Of a DNA stretch of 37,131 nt, positions 1 to 8,992 are shown piece after piece. Source of the stretch: an uncultured Lachnospiraceae bacterium (GTDB lineage: Bacteria; Bacillota; Clostridia; Lachnospirales; Lachnospiraceae); assembly GCA_946632055.1 (NCBI GenBank), contig CAMPAR010000011.1, positions 1-37,131 of the forward strand, read 5' to 3'. The position numbers and the translations under genes are program-made. How positions within the stretch are numbered: position 1 is the stretch's first letter; each line of letters starts with the position of its first letter. Below the pieces are notes generated by a model, which saw only the letters and a program-made list of their open reading frames with translations, did not search any database and was not told the origin of the DNA.

Positions 1-353
1 GCGGAAGAATCTGCCGGGGGTGCCGGCGGGTTTTCCTCTTCTTTCGGAGAGTCGCCCGCATTTTCGGAAGTTTTGTATTCCTCCTGATGCGAGGCGGATT
101 CCCCGGACTCTTCGCCTGCCGGTTCGGAAGCCTTGGATTCCTCCTGATGCGAAACGGACTCTTCGCCGGGCGTTTCGCTTCCACTGGAAGGCGTTTCGTC
201 CGAAGGAGATTCCTCTTCCGTATGCGCTTCGCTTAACGACGTATTCTCTTCGCTGCTCCCGGCGTCTTCCGAGGAAAAAGCGGAAAGCGGCAGCATCATC
301 GCAAGAAGCACCGCCAGCACCGGGCCTGATAATTTCAACAAAAACTTTTTCAT
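1..353 (-). CDS. Secreted Ser/Glu-rich protein, N-terminal part only
   Basis: Read on the minus strand from the ATG at 353 and still open at the window edge (117 codons seen). The N-terminus MKKFLLKLSGPVLAVLLAMM is a classic signal peptide: two lysines, a hydrophobic core of about 18 residues, and a likely cleavage site near LSAFS. What follows is low-complexity and acidic, rich in Ser, Glu, Thr and Pro, with an imperfect repeat built on SHQEES/SHQEEY and GEESGES. This looks like a surface-exposed linker before a domain outside the window. The upstream ribosome site is weak (GGA about 5 nt before the ATG). No function can be assigned. It follows uppP on the same strand with a 47-nt gap. Confidence 0.6.
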   Translation of the reverse strand, partial: MKKFLLKLSGPVLAVLLAMMLPLSAFSSEDAGSSEENTSLSEAHTEEESPSDETPSSGSETPGEESVSHQEESKASEPAGEESGESASHQEEYKTSENAGDSPKEEENPPAPPADSS

Positions 354-400
354 ATTTTTCCGGAGAACCGGGGGAATGAGGCCCCTTCCTCCGGCCTTTC

Positions 401-1240
401 TTAGAGAATGAATCCGAAAAGGATGATCACCACAAATCCGAGAACGATGCGGTAAATGCCGAAGGATTTGAAGTCATGCCGCTTCACATAGGCCATCAGG
501 AATTTGATGATGAAGATCGAAACCGCGTAGGCCACCACCATCGCGAGCGCCAGCGCGACGCCCTGCGTTGTTGTAAAGGAGCCGCCGTCCATGAAGTACT
601 TCACGAGCTTCAGCGCGCTCGCGCCGAACATGACCGGAATGGCGAGATAAAAGGTGAACTCCGTCGCGATATAACGGCTGCAGCCGAGAAGCAGCGCGCC
701 GATAATCGTAATGCCGGAGCGCGAGGTTCCGGGAATCAGCGCGAGAATCTGGAAGCAGCCGATGAGAAGCGCCGTGGGAAACGACATTTCCGAGAGGCGG
801 ATCACGGACGGGTCCTTCCGGTGCAGGCGTTCAATCAGGATGAAGGCCGCGCCGACGATGATCAGCATGATCGCGACGACATACCATTTGAAGAGGTGCT
901 GGTCCAGGAAATCATCGAACAGGACGCCGATCACGGCCGCCGGAAGGACCGCCACGATCACCTTGGCCCACAGAATCCAGGTCGCACGCTTTTTCTTTTT
1001 GGACTTCTGATAGGAAAACGGATTCAGCTTGTGGAAAAAGACCGTACAGACCGCCAGAATCGCGCCAAGCTGGATGATCACGTCAAACATCTCCGTATAG
1101 GCTTCCGTAAAGACCGCCGGATCACCCTTCCAGAGTTCGTTCAGAATGATCAGGTGTCCGGTGGAAGAAATCGGCAGCCACTCGGTGATGCCTTCGACAA
1201 GGCCGAGCACAACCACTCTCAGCCAGTTTAAGAAATTCAT
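401..1240 (-). CDS. uppP: Undecaprenyl-diphosphatase UppP/BacA
   Basis: Integral membrane phosphatase that converts undecaprenyl diphosphate to undecaprenyl phosphate, recycling the lipid carrier for peptidoglycan and wall polymers; this family also confers bacitracin resistance. The 279-aa length is normal. Both family signatures are present: EGITEWLPISSTGH at residues 16-29 (the Glu-rich first motif) and PGTSRSG at 170-176. Multiple hydrophobic segments fit the expected polytopic fold. The start has a good ribosome site (AAAGGAG about 7 nt upstream). It lies 68 nt downstream of the alpha-galactosidase on the same strand, separated by a 9-bp stem hairpin without a clear U-tract, so read-through from the upstream operon is possible. 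Confidence 0.95.
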   Translation of the reverse strand: MNFLNWLRVVVLGLVEGITEWLPISSTGHLIILNELWKGDPAVFTEAYTEMFDVIIQLGAILAVCTVFFHKLNPFSYQKSKKKKRATWILWAKVIVAVLPAAVIGVLFDDFLDQHLFKWYVVAIMLIIVGAAFILIERLHRKDPSVIRLSEMSFPTALLIGCFQILALIPGTSRSGITIIGALLLGCSRYIATEFTFYLAIPVMFGASALKLVKYFMDGGSFTTTQGVALALAMVVAYAVSIFIIKFLMAYVKRHDFKSFGIYRIVLGFVVIILFGFIL

Positions 1241-1260
1241 ATCTGCTCCTTTATTTCTCG

Positions 1261-1288
1261 ACTTTCCGGCTCCGAAGAACCGGAAAGT
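1261..1288 (-). terminator. Hairpin between alpha-galactosidase and uppP
   Basis: Perfect 9-bp inverted repeat (ACTTTCCGG / CCGGAAAGT) with a 10-nt loop. The minus-strand sequence after the stem is not U-rich, so this is at best a partial terminator or a processing/attenuation hairpin. Confidence 0.35.
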
Positions 1289-1308
1289 ATCGGTTTATGA
1301 CGACAATA

Positions 1309-3414
1309 TTACTCTTCCTCCAGCAGGAACAGCCGGGCGGAAACGTTTTCCGGAAGAACGGCTGTCATAAGCCCCGTTTCCTTCGACCAGGAAAGCGGCG
1401 CCTCGTGGTAGGAAGGATAAATGCAGCGGATCTTCGCGTCTTTTCCCTTAAGATGCGCCACAGGAAGCGAAATTTTGGCCTTTTTGGCGCCCCGGCGCCA
1501 GACGGCGATATAATTCCTGTTTTCAGCCCGAAGCCCGGAAACGACCCATTCATCGTCGAATTTCGAGGGACCGAGCGGGAAGAACGGCAGGCCTTTCCGG
1601 ATATCGGGGCGGATCGTCTTGTACAGGTCGAGCGCTTCCTTTACAAGCGCCTTCCTTTCGGGATCGATTTCCGCAAGATGTCCGCTCTGGTGAATCCGAA
1701 GAAGCAGGGCGTTCACCATATTGAAGACCACTTCCTCGCGGTCGCCCGTCCGTAAGGGATAGCTCCAGACCGCCGACTGCTCGGGGGTCAGCGCGGTCGG
1801 GGAATTCGCCGAAATCGAGGCGTAATTCGTGTAGACCGTCTGATCGGATGAGGACTGAATCGAATAGCGCGAAAGCATCGCCCAGTCCATCCGCATCGAG
1901 CCGGAGGAACAGTTCTCGATCACGAGATCCGGGTACTTTTGGAAGGTATCGTCGAGCCATTTCAGGTAGGCTCTCTCATGCTGCATCAGGCCGTCGCCGA
2001 AGGAATCGGCGTCGGTTTCTGTCCCGATGCCGGGCTCGATATTGTAATCCATCTTGATATAGCCGATGCCGTATTCATTTACCAGCCGGTCAATGACCTC
2101 GTTCGCGTGGGCGATGACCGCAGGGTTCCTGAAATCAAGCTGGAAGCGGCCTCTGTCGTACACGCGCTTTCCGTGCCGCATGAAGAACCAGCTGTCGTCC
2201 GTCTCCGGAACCTTCGGGCAGTTGATGCCCATGACCTCCAGTTCCAGCCACAGTCCCGGAACCATGCCCTTTTCCCGGATATAGCGGATCAGCTTCGGCA
2301 GTCCCTCCGGGAAGCGCTTCGCGCTCGGCTTCCACTCCCCGACGCCGTTCCACCAGTCGCCGTCGGCGTACCAGCCGGCGTCGATCACATAGTATTCGCA
2401 GCCCATCTCGGCCGCGGCGTCAATCAGGGGAAGCTCCTTCTCCGTCGTCGGATCGCCGAAGAGGCAGTTCATGTAGTCGTTGAAGATGATCGGCAGCTTC
2501 TCGTTGTCCGCGTTCGGCCGCCGGATCATGCGCCGGTACGCGGTCAGGTTCTGAATCGCGGTCTCAAATCCGCCGAAGGAGGAACCGACCGCCGTCATCA
2601 CCGAGGTAAAGGAATCGCCCGGCTTCAGGTTCTTCCAGAAATGATGATAGACTTCGTTCGGACCGGAAAGGGCGAGGTAGATCTGCCCCGGATGATCCGC
2701 GATCTCCCACTGCCAGGAGCCGTTGTGCTCGATCTGGAAGAAGAGATTATTGCCGCATTCGGTGTTTTCGATATAGCCCATCGGCAGGAATTCCTTGGTG
2801 GACCAGTTGCCGGTGTTCGAGAAGACTGCCGGCTTCGAGCTGTGCGTATCCCAGTCCGGCAGGGCCTGCGTGAGGCCCAGTGTGACGGCGTCATAGTCGA
2901 CCCACTGCATTTCCCGGCACCAGGAATTGTTCGGCACCTTCACGGAAAGCTTGTCGCCGTAAGGCTTCACGCCCTCCTTCATGATGTCCGAAAGCACAAA
3001 GCTCGAGAGATACTCGAGGCCCTGCTCTTCGGTGCCGCAGTTCACGATTTCCGACCAGGAGCGGACGATGGGAAGCTCTCCCATGAACTGCAGGAAGCTC
3101 GTCACCTGCACCTTCGTCTCCGGATCCTCCTGCGTGACGGTAATGAGCCGTCCGGTCTGGTTCCGGAAGTCGGTATGCGAAAGATATTTCAGCCGGTTTC
3201 CCGGAGAAGTGATTTCAAATTTATTGCCCTGCCGCTCGCCGGGACGGTCCTGTCCGGAAAGCTGCACCTCCACCAGCGTCTGGTAGCGATCCTTTCCCCA
3301 GTTTTCCTTCTTCCCGTAGGGGAGGCAGGAAAAGTGCATCAGCCGCACGTCGCCGTCATCCCGGATTTCAATCACGAGATACAGTCCGTTTTCATGAATG
3401 TCAAGTGTCGTCAT
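1309..3414 (-). CDS. Alpha-galactosidase, glycoside hydrolase family 36
   Basis: Retaining alpha-galactosidase of 701 aa, the usual GH36 length (N-terminal beta-sandwich, central TIM barrel, C-terminal beta domain). The catalytic barrel begins near residue 310 with FNDYMNCLFGDPT and VIDAGWYADGDWW. The nucleophile is Asp456 in IKMDYN and the acid/base is Asp510 in ENCSSGSMRMDW, both in the GH36 positions. No signal peptide, so the enzyme is cytoplasmic and likely acts on imported raffinose-type oligosaccharides or galactosides. Its start codon overlaps the ung stop by 4 nt (ATGA), implying translational coupling. No sugar transporter is nearby, so the substrate is not defined by context. Confidence 0.92.
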   Translation of the reverse strand: MTTLDIHENGLYLVIEIRDDGDVRLMHFSCLPYGKKENWGKDRYQTLVEVQLSGQDRPGERQGNKFEITSPGNRLKYLSHTDFRNQTGRLITVTQEDPETKVQVTSFLQFMGELPIVRSWSEIVNCGTEEQGLEYLSSFVLSDIMKEGVKPYGDKLSVKVPNNSWCREMQWVDYDAVTLGLTQALPDWDTHSSKPAVFSNTGNWSTKEFLPMGYIENTECGNNLFFQIEHNGSWQWEIADHPGQIYLALSGPNEVYHHFWKNLKPGDSFTSVMTAVGSSFGGFETAIQNLTAYRRMIRRPNADNEKLPIIFNDYMNCLFGDPTTEKELPLIDAAAEMGCEYYVIDAGWYADGDWWNGVGEWKPSAKRFPEGLPKLIRYIREKGMVPGLWLELEVMGINCPKVPETDDSWFFMRHGKRVYDRGRFQLDFRNPAVIAHANEVIDRLVNEYGIGYIKMDYNIEPGIGTETDADSFGDGLMQHERAYLKWLDDTFQKYPDLVIENCSSGSMRMDWAMLSRYSIQSSSDQTVYTNYASISANSPTALTPEQSAVWSYPLRTGDREEVVFNMVNALLLRIHQSGHLAEIDPERKALVKEALDLYKTIRPDIRKGLPFFPLGPSKFDDEWVVSGLRAENRNYIAVWRRGAKKAKISLPVAHLKGKDAKIRCIYPSYHEAPLSWSKETGLMTAVLPENVSARLFLLEEE

Positions 3415-4106
3415 TGGGTCTCCTCCTGTTCCTGATTGTCTTTGATTTCCCAGTCCACCGGGGTCTCGCCGTGCGAAACCAGCCAGTCGTTCGCGCGTGA
3501 AAAGGGCTTTGAGCCGAAGAATCCGCGGTAGGCGGATAAGGGACTCGGATGCGGCGATTCGATAATCAGCCGCTCCGGATTGGTAATCAGCCGCTTCTTT
3601 TCCTGAGCCGGGCGCCCCCAGAGGATGAAGACGATCGGCCGGTTCTCCCGGTCGACGGCCCGGATCGCGGCATCCGTAAACTCCTGCCAGCCGATATCCT
3701 TGTGGGAGAAGGCCTGATGCGCTCTGACGGTCAGAAGCGTATTCAGCATCAGGACGCCCTCCTCGGCCCAGTGAACCAGATACCCGCTCTTTGGAATCGG
3801 ATATCCGAGATCGTCATGCAGCTCCTGATAAATATTCACGAGGGACGGCGGAATCTCGATCCCGGGCTTCACGGAAAAGCTGAGTCCGTGCGCCTGACCG
3901 GGCTCATGGTAAGGGTCCTGTCCGAGGATCACGACCTTCACCTTCTCAAGAGGCGTCAGGTGGAAGGCGGTAAAGATCTCGTCGGACGGCGGATAGACCA
4001 CATGCGTATGATATTCCTGTCGGATCGTATTGTACAGCGCGCGGTAATAGGGCTTTTTAAACTCCGGCGCCAGCGCCTCTTCCCATTTTCCGGTAATCGC
4101 AGGCAT
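3411..4106 (-). CDS. ung: Uracil-DNA glycosylase, family 1
   Basis: Removes uracil from DNA to start base-excision repair. The 231-aa protein has the family-1 water-activating motif LGQDPYH (catalytic Asp64), the uracil-binding stretch GLSFSV, and the DNA-intercalation motif HPSPLSAYRGFFGSKPF near residue 185. Ribosome site AAGGAGGG lies just before the ATG. It follows the histidine kinase by 12 nt and overlaps the alpha-galactosidase by 4 nt, so it is in the middle of a co-transcribed run. The coupling to a sensor kinase and a glycosidase is not functionally obvious. Confidence 0.96.
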   Translation of the reverse strand: MPAITGKWEEALAPEFKKPYYRALYNTIRQEYHTHVVYPPSDEIFTAFHLTPLEKVKVVILGQDPYHEPGQAHGLSFSVKPGIEIPPSLVNIYQELHDDLGYPIPKSGYLVHWAEEGVLMLNTLLTVRAHQAFSHKDIGWQEFTDAAIRAVDRENRPIVFILWGRPAQEKKRLITNPERLIIESPHPSPLSAYRGFFGSKPFSRANDWLVSHGETPVDWEIKDNQEQEETQ

Positions 4107-4118
4107 AATCGTCCCTCC

Positions 4119-5627
4119 TTAAGCCTCTTCCGGCGCCTTCTGAAGTTCAAACCAGAAGACCACGCCGTCCGGCTCGTTATAGACGCCGAACTCGTGTCCG
4201 TGTGCGTCCATGATCGCCTTTACAATCGCAAGCCCGATCCCGGATCCGCCGTAGGCGCGCGTCCGGGCCTTATCCACCTTGTGGAATTTGATCCAGATCT
4301 TCGAAAGCTCCTCTTCCGGGATGTTCTCGCCCGTGTTCTTCACGGAAATCCGGATGTTCGGTCCCAGATCATCCAGCCGGAAGACGATTTCGTAGGGGTC
4401 CTCCAGATGGTTCATCGCGTTGCTGTAGTAATTGTTGACCACCTCTTCGATTTTGAAGGCATCGCCGAGAACCATCATGCTTTCCGGTCCGTCCACCGTC
4501 ACCTTCGCATGGTGCTCTTCCTGCATTTTCTTCGAGCCGCGCACGAGGGAGCGGATCATATCCATCACGTCGAAGGGCTCGATTGTCAGCCCGTCTTCGC
4601 CGAACTCGAGCTGGTTCAGCGTCGTCAGCTTCCGGACCATCCGGTTCATCTTATCGGCCTCGTCCGAAATGACGTCGCAGTAGTAGGCGGCGGATTCGGG
4701 ATCGTCCGATGCAATCTCCTTCAGACCCTCCGCGTAGCCCTGAATCAGGGCGATCGGCGTCTTCAGCTCATGCGAAACGTTGGATATGAAGTCCTTCCGC
4801 ATGGCGTCGACTTCCTCTTTTTCCTTAATGTCCTGCTGCAGCTTTTCATTCGCCATCTGCAGCTGCAGAAAGGCGCGCTCGAGCTGGGATGACATTTCGT
4901 TCATATTGTTTCCGAGCACGCCGATTTCGTCGTGCTTGTCGCCGGTATAGCGCTGGGAGAAATCAAGATGCGACATGGATTTCGAAATCTCCGTCAGCTG
5001 GTAGATCGGCTCGGTAATCCGCTCCGTCAGGAAATTCACGATCAGCGCCGTCGCGATCACGAGGATCAGCGAGAGCCACACAAAGGTGCGGTTTGAAAAT
5101 TTTGAGGCCAGCATGATGTTGTGCAGCGGCAGGGACAGAATGAATTTCTTTTCATTTCCGGAGGCATCCGGCATATAGCCGTAGATCTCCAGATAGCTGT
5201 CTCCGGATGCGAGCTCCACCCGCTGCAGCGTGTAGTCCTCCGTTTCCTGCAGGATCTTCACGCCTTCCGAGTTCGGAATCAGGAAATCCGCCATCAGCCG
5301 CTCCCTTAAGAATTCCTGCTCGTAGGGCGCCACCGTCCGCTGCGTAAAGGTCGGGAAATCCCACTCCCGGTTGCCTTCGAGCGCGAAGGTGATATTCTGC
5401 AGGCGGGCGCTCTTCACCTTGTCCTGCAGCATTTCCTCGGTCGTACCGGAGTCGGCCACCATCGCCGCGAGCTCCTCATAGGTTTTCAGGAGGGCGTTCC
5501 GGTTCTCCCGGATGTAGGTATTGCCCCAGAAAAAGCGGTTCGCGACGAAAAAAATCCCGATGATCAGGATCACCACGCCGAAGAAGATCATGAACACCCG
5601 CATCCGAAGCGAGAGATAGTGCTTCAT
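4119..5627 (-). CDS. Sensor histidine kinase (HAMP, HisKA, HATPase)
   Basis: Membrane sensor kinase of 502 aa. Order: TM1 about residues 11-33, an extracytoplasmic domain to about 180, TM2 about 181-201, HAMP about 202-254, HisKA with phospho-acceptor His286 in SNVSHELKTP, then HATPase with an N-box (VVNNYYSNAMNH), and G-boxes including GGSGIGLAIVKA. The extracytoplasmic domain shows no sensor family I can name. It overlaps the response regulator by 4 nt, so the two are a cognate pair, partner of the OmpR-type regulator upstream. The architecture resembles WalK/ResE/VanS-class kinases, but no YycHI-type genes follow, so I do not assign WalK. Confidence 0.93.
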   Translation of the reverse strand: MKHYLSLRMRVFMIFFGVVILIIGIFFVANRFFWGNTYIRENRNALLKTYEELAAMVADSGTTEEMLQDKVKSARLQNITFALEGNREWDFPTFTQRTVAPYEQEFLRERLMADFLIPNSEGVKILQETEDYTLQRVELASGDSYLEIYGYMPDASGNEKKFILSLPLHNIMLASKFSNRTFVWLSLILVIATALIVNFLTERITEPIYQLTEISKSMSHLDFSQRYTGDKHDEIGVLGNNMNEMSSQLERAFLQLQMANEKLQQDIKEKEEVDAMRKDFISNVSHELKTPIALIQGYAEGLKEIASDDPESAAYYCDVISDEADKMNRMVRKLTTLNQLEFGEDGLTIEPFDVMDMIRSLVRGSKKMQEEHHAKVTVDGPESMMVLGDAFKIEEVVNNYYSNAMNHLEDPYEIVFRLDDLGPNIRISVKNTGENIPEEELSKIWIKFHKVDKARTRAYGGSGIGLAIVKAIMDAHGHEFGVYNEPDGVVFWFELQKAPEEA

Positions 5628-6307
5628 GCTTCCTCTTCCACCTCAAATTTGTAGCCGATGCCCCAGACGGTATGGATATAGTTTTCCCGTTTTCCCATCT
5701 TGCTGCGAAGCTTCTTGACGTGCGTATCAATAGTGCGCGCGTCGCCGAAATAGTCGTAATTCCAGACGTTGTTCAGGATCTTCTCGCGGGAAAGCGCAAT
5801 GCCGGTATTTTCGATAAAATAAGTGAGAAGCTCGAATTCCTTGAAGGAAAGCTCGACAGGCTCGCCGTCGATCTTCACGGTATGCGCCTTCTTGTCGACG
5901 ACAATCGCGCCTGCGGTCAGAAGGTCCTCGTCCTCCTTCATGTTTCTTCGCAGGATGGCGTTGACGCGCGCCACCAGCACCTTCGGAGAAAAAGGCTTCA
6001 CCACATACTCATCGACGCCGAGCTTGAAGCCGCGAAGCTCGTCCTGCTCCTCGCCCTTCGCGGTCAGCATCATGACCGGAACCTTGCTGTAGCGGCGGAT
6101 TTCCTCCAGCACGCCGTAGCCGTCCAGCTTCGGCATCATGACATCCAGAATCACCAGCGCAATTTCCTTGTCCTCAAAGAATTTCTTCAGCGCCTGTTCT
6201 CCGTCCGCGGCTTCGATGACCTTGTAGCCTTCCCGGCTCAGGAAATCGCTCACCAGCTTCCGCATCCGGTCTTCATCATCCACCATCAGGATTTTCGTAT
6301 TGTCCAT
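5624..6307 (-). CDS. OmpR/PhoB-family response regulator
   Basis: DNA-binding response regulator of 227 aa: receiver domain at residues 1-120 with acidic pair MVDDED, phospho-acceptor Asp55 in LVILDVMMPK and the conserved MLTAKG Lys; C-terminal winged helix at about 130-225 ending in the typical DTHVKKLRSKMG / IHTVWGIGYKF. Strong ribosome site (AGGAGG, 5 nt from the ATG). It sits 39 nt after typA with no clear promoter in the gap, so it is probably transcribed with typA. Controls unknown targets; the kinase is the next gene. Confidence 0.95.
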   Translation of the reverse strand: MDNTKILMVDDEDRMRKLVSDFLSREGYKVIEAADGEQALKKFFEDKEIALVILDVMMPKLDGYGVLEEIRRYSKVPVMMLTAKGEEQDELRGFKLGVDEYVVKPFSPKVLVARVNAILRRNMKEDEDLLTAGAIVVDKKAHTVKIDGEPVELSFKEFELLTYFIENTGIALSREKILNNVWNYDYFGDARTIDTHVKKLRSKMGKRENYIHTVWGIGYKFEVEEEA

Positions 6308-6346
6308 GGAAACCTCCTGTCAACTCTTCGCCGCGCTTTTTCGCGG

Positions 6347-8170
6347 TTATTTCTTAAAGGATGCCCTCTTTCTCATGGTCGGGTCCAGAATCTTCTTGCG
6401 GATTCTGAGATGCGTGGGGGTCACTTCGAGAAGCTCGTCCGTATCGATAAAGTCCATGCACTGCTCGAGGCTCATGACCTTCGGCGCCACCAGACGCAGC
6501 GCGTCGTCCGAGCCCGAGGCACGGGTATTCGTGAGCTTCTTCGTCTTGCAGACGTTGACCTCCACGTCTTCGGTGTGTCCGGTCTGCCCGATCACTTCGC
6601 CGGCATAGACCCGCTCGCCCGGGCCGATAAAGAGAATGCCGCGTTCCTGCGCGTTAAAGAGCCCGTACGTGATCGATTCGCCGGTCTCAAAGGCGATGAT
6701 CGAGCCCTGCTTGCGGTAGCTGATATCGCCGCGGTAGAGATCATAGCCGTCAAAAATCGTATTCATGATGCCGTTGCCCTTGGTGTCGGTCATGAAATCG
6801 CCCCGGTAGCCGATGAGTCCGCGCGAGGGGATCTGGAACTCGAGCCTCGTATATCCGCCCTGTCCGGCTCCCATGCCGAGAAGCTCTCCCTTTCTCTGCG
6901 CGAGCTTCTGGATGACCGCGCCGGAGAACTCCTCCGGAACGTCGATGTAGACCTGCTCCATCGGCTCCAGTGTGCGGCCGCGTTCATCCTTCTTCGTGAT
7001 GACCTCGGGCTTCGACACCGCAAATTCATAGCCTTCCCGGCGCATGTTCTCGATCAGGACGGAAAGATGCAGCTCGCCGCGTCCCGAAACCTTGAAGCAG
7101 TCCGTGGAATCCGTCTCCTCCACGCGAAGCGAGACGTCGGTATTCAGCTCGCGGAACAGACGGTCGCGGATGTGGCGGGAAGTCACATACTTGCCCTCCG
7201 TACCGGCGAGCGGCGAATCGTTCACGAGGAAATCCATGGAGATCGTCGGCTCCGAAATCTTCTGGAAGGGAATGGGCTCCGTATCAAGCGGCGAACAGAT
7301 CGTATCACCGATCGCGACGTCCGAAATGCCGGAAATCGCCACAATATCGCCGAATTTCGCATCCCGGCACTCGACGCGGGAAAGGCCGTCGAACTGGTAC
7401 AGCTTGCTGATCTTGATCTTTTCGCGCTTGCTGATATCATGCGCGTTGACAAGGATGCATTCCTGATTGACGGACAGCGTGCCGTCTTCGATTTTGCCGA
7501 TACCGATCCGGCCGACGTATTCATTGTAGTCGATCGTGGAAATCAGCACCTTCATCGGCTCCTCCGGCTCGCCCTCCGGCGCCGGAATCGTATCGATGAT
7601 CGCGTCAAAGAGCGGCGCGAGATTCTCCGGGGTATCGTCAAGATTCTTCAGTGCATAACCGGCCTTCGCGGACGCGAAAACGAACGGTGCCTCAAGCTGC
7701 TTTTCATTCGCGTCAAGGTCCATCAGAAGCTCGAGGACCTCGTCGATCACCTCTTCGGGACGCGCCTCCGGCCGGTCGATCTTGTTGATGCAGACCACGA
7801 CGGAAAGGTCGAGCTCGAGCGCTTTTCTCAATACGAACTTCGTCTGCGGCATTGCGCCTTCAAAGGCGTCGACCACCAGCACAACGCCGTCCACCATCTT
7901 CAGTACGCGCTCGACTTCGCCGCCGAAATCCGCGTGACCGGGGGTGTCGACGATGTTGATCTTCACGCCTTTATAATATACCGCCGTATTCTTGCTCAGA
8001 ATGGTAATGCCGCGCTCTCTCTCGATATCATTGGAGTCCATCACGCGCTCCACCACTTCCTGATTATCCCTGAAAACGCCGCTCTGCTTCAAAAGTCCGT
8101 CGACCAGCGTGGTTTTACCATGGTCGACGTGGGCAATGATCGCGACGTTTCTGACATCTTCTCTCTTCAT
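6347..8170 (-). CDS. typA: Translational GTPase TypA/BipA
   Basis: Ribosome-associated elongation-factor-like GTPase of 607 aa, full length. G-motifs: AHVDHGKT at residues 13-20 (P-loop), RGITILSKN (switch I), DTPGHADFGGEVERV (switch II) and NKIDRPEARP (base recognition). EF-G-like domains follow, ending with the TypA-specific C-terminal region. The G domain plus domains II, III and V without domain IV distinguishes it from EF-G and LepA. Acts in the cytoplasm on 70S ribosomes, and the family is important in stress and cold. It starts 23 nt after yigZ and is probably in the same transcript. Confidence 0.97.
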   Translation of the reverse strand: MKREDVRNVAIIAHVDHGKTTLVDGLLKQSGVFRDNQEVVERVMDSNDIERERGITILSKNTAVYYKGVKINIVDTPGHADFGGEVERVLKMVDGVVLVVDAFEGAMPQTKFVLRKALELDLSVVVCINKIDRPEARPEEVIDEVLELLMDLDANEKQLEAPFVFASAKAGYALKNLDDTPENLAPLFDAIIDTIPAPEGEPEEPMKVLISTIDYNEYVGRIGIGKIEDGTLSVNQECILVNAHDISKREKIKISKLYQFDGLSRVECRDAKFGDIVAISGISDVAIGDTICSPLDTEPIPFQKISEPTISMDFLVNDSPLAGTEGKYVTSRHIRDRLFRELNTDVSLRVEETDSTDCFKVSGRGELHLSVLIENMRREGYEFAVSKPEVITKKDERGRTLEPMEQVYIDVPEEFSGAVIQKLAQRKGELLGMGAGQGGYTRLEFQIPSRGLIGYRGDFMTDTKGNGIMNTIFDGYDLYRGDISYRKQGSIIAFETGESITYGLFNAQERGILFIGPGERVYAGEVIGQTGHTEDVEVNVCKTKKLTNTRASGSDDALRLVAPKVMSLEQCMDFIDTDELLEVTPTHLRIRKKILDPTMRKRASFKK

Positions 8171-8193
8171 TAAATGTTTTTCCTCCGCTTTAC

Positions 8194-8856
8194 TTACGCT
8201 TCTTCCTGAAGATACACGGTCTGTCCTTCGATTTCAGCGAAATACTGTTTTTTTTCATCCGTGATCACGGCGCGTCCGGCCGTGAGCTCGGTGATTTTCT
8301 TTCTGATTTCGGCGGTCCGTTCCTCCGGCACCGGAAGAACCATGTCCACCATGTCCGTATAGGTGATTTCTCCGGGCACGAGGTTCTCGGATTCCGCGAG
8401 ATACCGGATCTTTCCGAACAGCGTATAATCCGAGCGGATCTTCAGAAGATCCGCCATCCGCCAGTCGGCGATCACCGCCTTCTCCACGCCGTCCTTCGCC
8501 GATTTCGTGTAGGAACGCACGAGGCCGCCGGTTCCGAGAAGCGTCCCGCCGAAATATCGGGTTACGACGATGATGGTATCGGTAAGGCCTTCGCCCTCCA
8601 GTACGGCGAGCATCGGATGGCCGGCCGTTCCGGACGGTTCCCCGTCGTCCGAGCTTTTCTTCAGCTCTGACTTTTTCCCCAGAATATAGGCATAGCAGTG
8701 ATGTCTGGCATCATAGTGCTTTTTGCGGATTTCCGACAGCACAAGAAGCGCTTCCTCTTCGGACTCCACATGACGGACTTCCGAAAGGAACCGCGACTTC
8801 TTCTCCTCGTATTCACCATAGCCCTGACGGTATACGGTTCTGTAAACTTCTGCCAT
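8194..8856 (-). CDS. YigZ/IMPACT family protein
   Basis: Protein of 220 aa with the UPF0029 (IMPACT N-terminal) fold followed by a DUF1949 C-terminal domain. The signature KKSRFLSEVRHVESEEEALL and the FDDGEPSGTAGHPMLAVLEG-like stretch (here SSDDGEPSGTAGHPML) are clear, as is TRYFGGTLLGTGGLVRSYTKS. The family is linked to translation regulation, with weak biochemical definition. An ATG 42 nt further upstream (8898) would give 234 aa, but it overlaps a consensus -10 box, so I place the start at 8856 with GGAG upstream. Confidence 0.88.
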   Translation of the reverse strand: MAEVYRTVYRQGYGEYEEKKSRFLSEVRHVESEEEALLVLSEIRKKHYDARHHCYAYILGKKSELKKSSDDGEPSGTAGHPMLAVLEGEGLTDTIIVVTRYFGGTLLGTGGLVRSYTKSAKDGVEKAVIADWRMADLLKIRSDYTLFGKIRYLAESENLVPGEITYTDMVDMVLPVPEERTAEIRKKITELTAGRAVITDEKKQYFAEIEGQTVYLQEEA

Positions 8857-8886
8857 CGCTCTTAATATCTCCACACAAGCCTTTAT

Positions 8887-8915
8887 ATTATAAACCATTT
8901 GCCTTCAATCCACAA
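8887..8915 (-). promoter_or_regulatory. SigA-type promoter for yigZ-typA operon
   Basis: On the minus strand a -35 TTGTGG (8910-8915) and a perfect -10 TATAAT (8887-8892) are separated by 17 bp. The start point would fall near 8880, downstream of the alternative upstream ATG of yigZ, which decides the start. Confidence 0.65.
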
Positions 8916-8943
8916 GCAAAAATTACAGGAACTCCGGAAAGTT

Positions 8944-8976
8944 TGCCCGGCGAAGGAAGTCATCCCCCGCCGGGCA
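8944..8976 (-). terminator. Hairpin after sortase gene
   Basis: Perfect 9-bp GC-rich inverted repeat (TGCCCGGCG / CGCCGGGCA) 16 nt past the sortase stop. The minus-strand tail AAACTTT is only weakly U-rich, so termination may be partial. Confidence 0.55.
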
Positions 8977-8992
8977 TCAATAAGGTCTGAAA

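Noticed and set aside
5672-8173. An 833-codon open frame on the plus strand opposite typA and the response regulator
   Set aside because: Antisense shadow of typA and the two-component regulator; the translated sequence is His/Arg/Asp-rich without any domain, and GC-rich third positions on the true strand cause the open frame.
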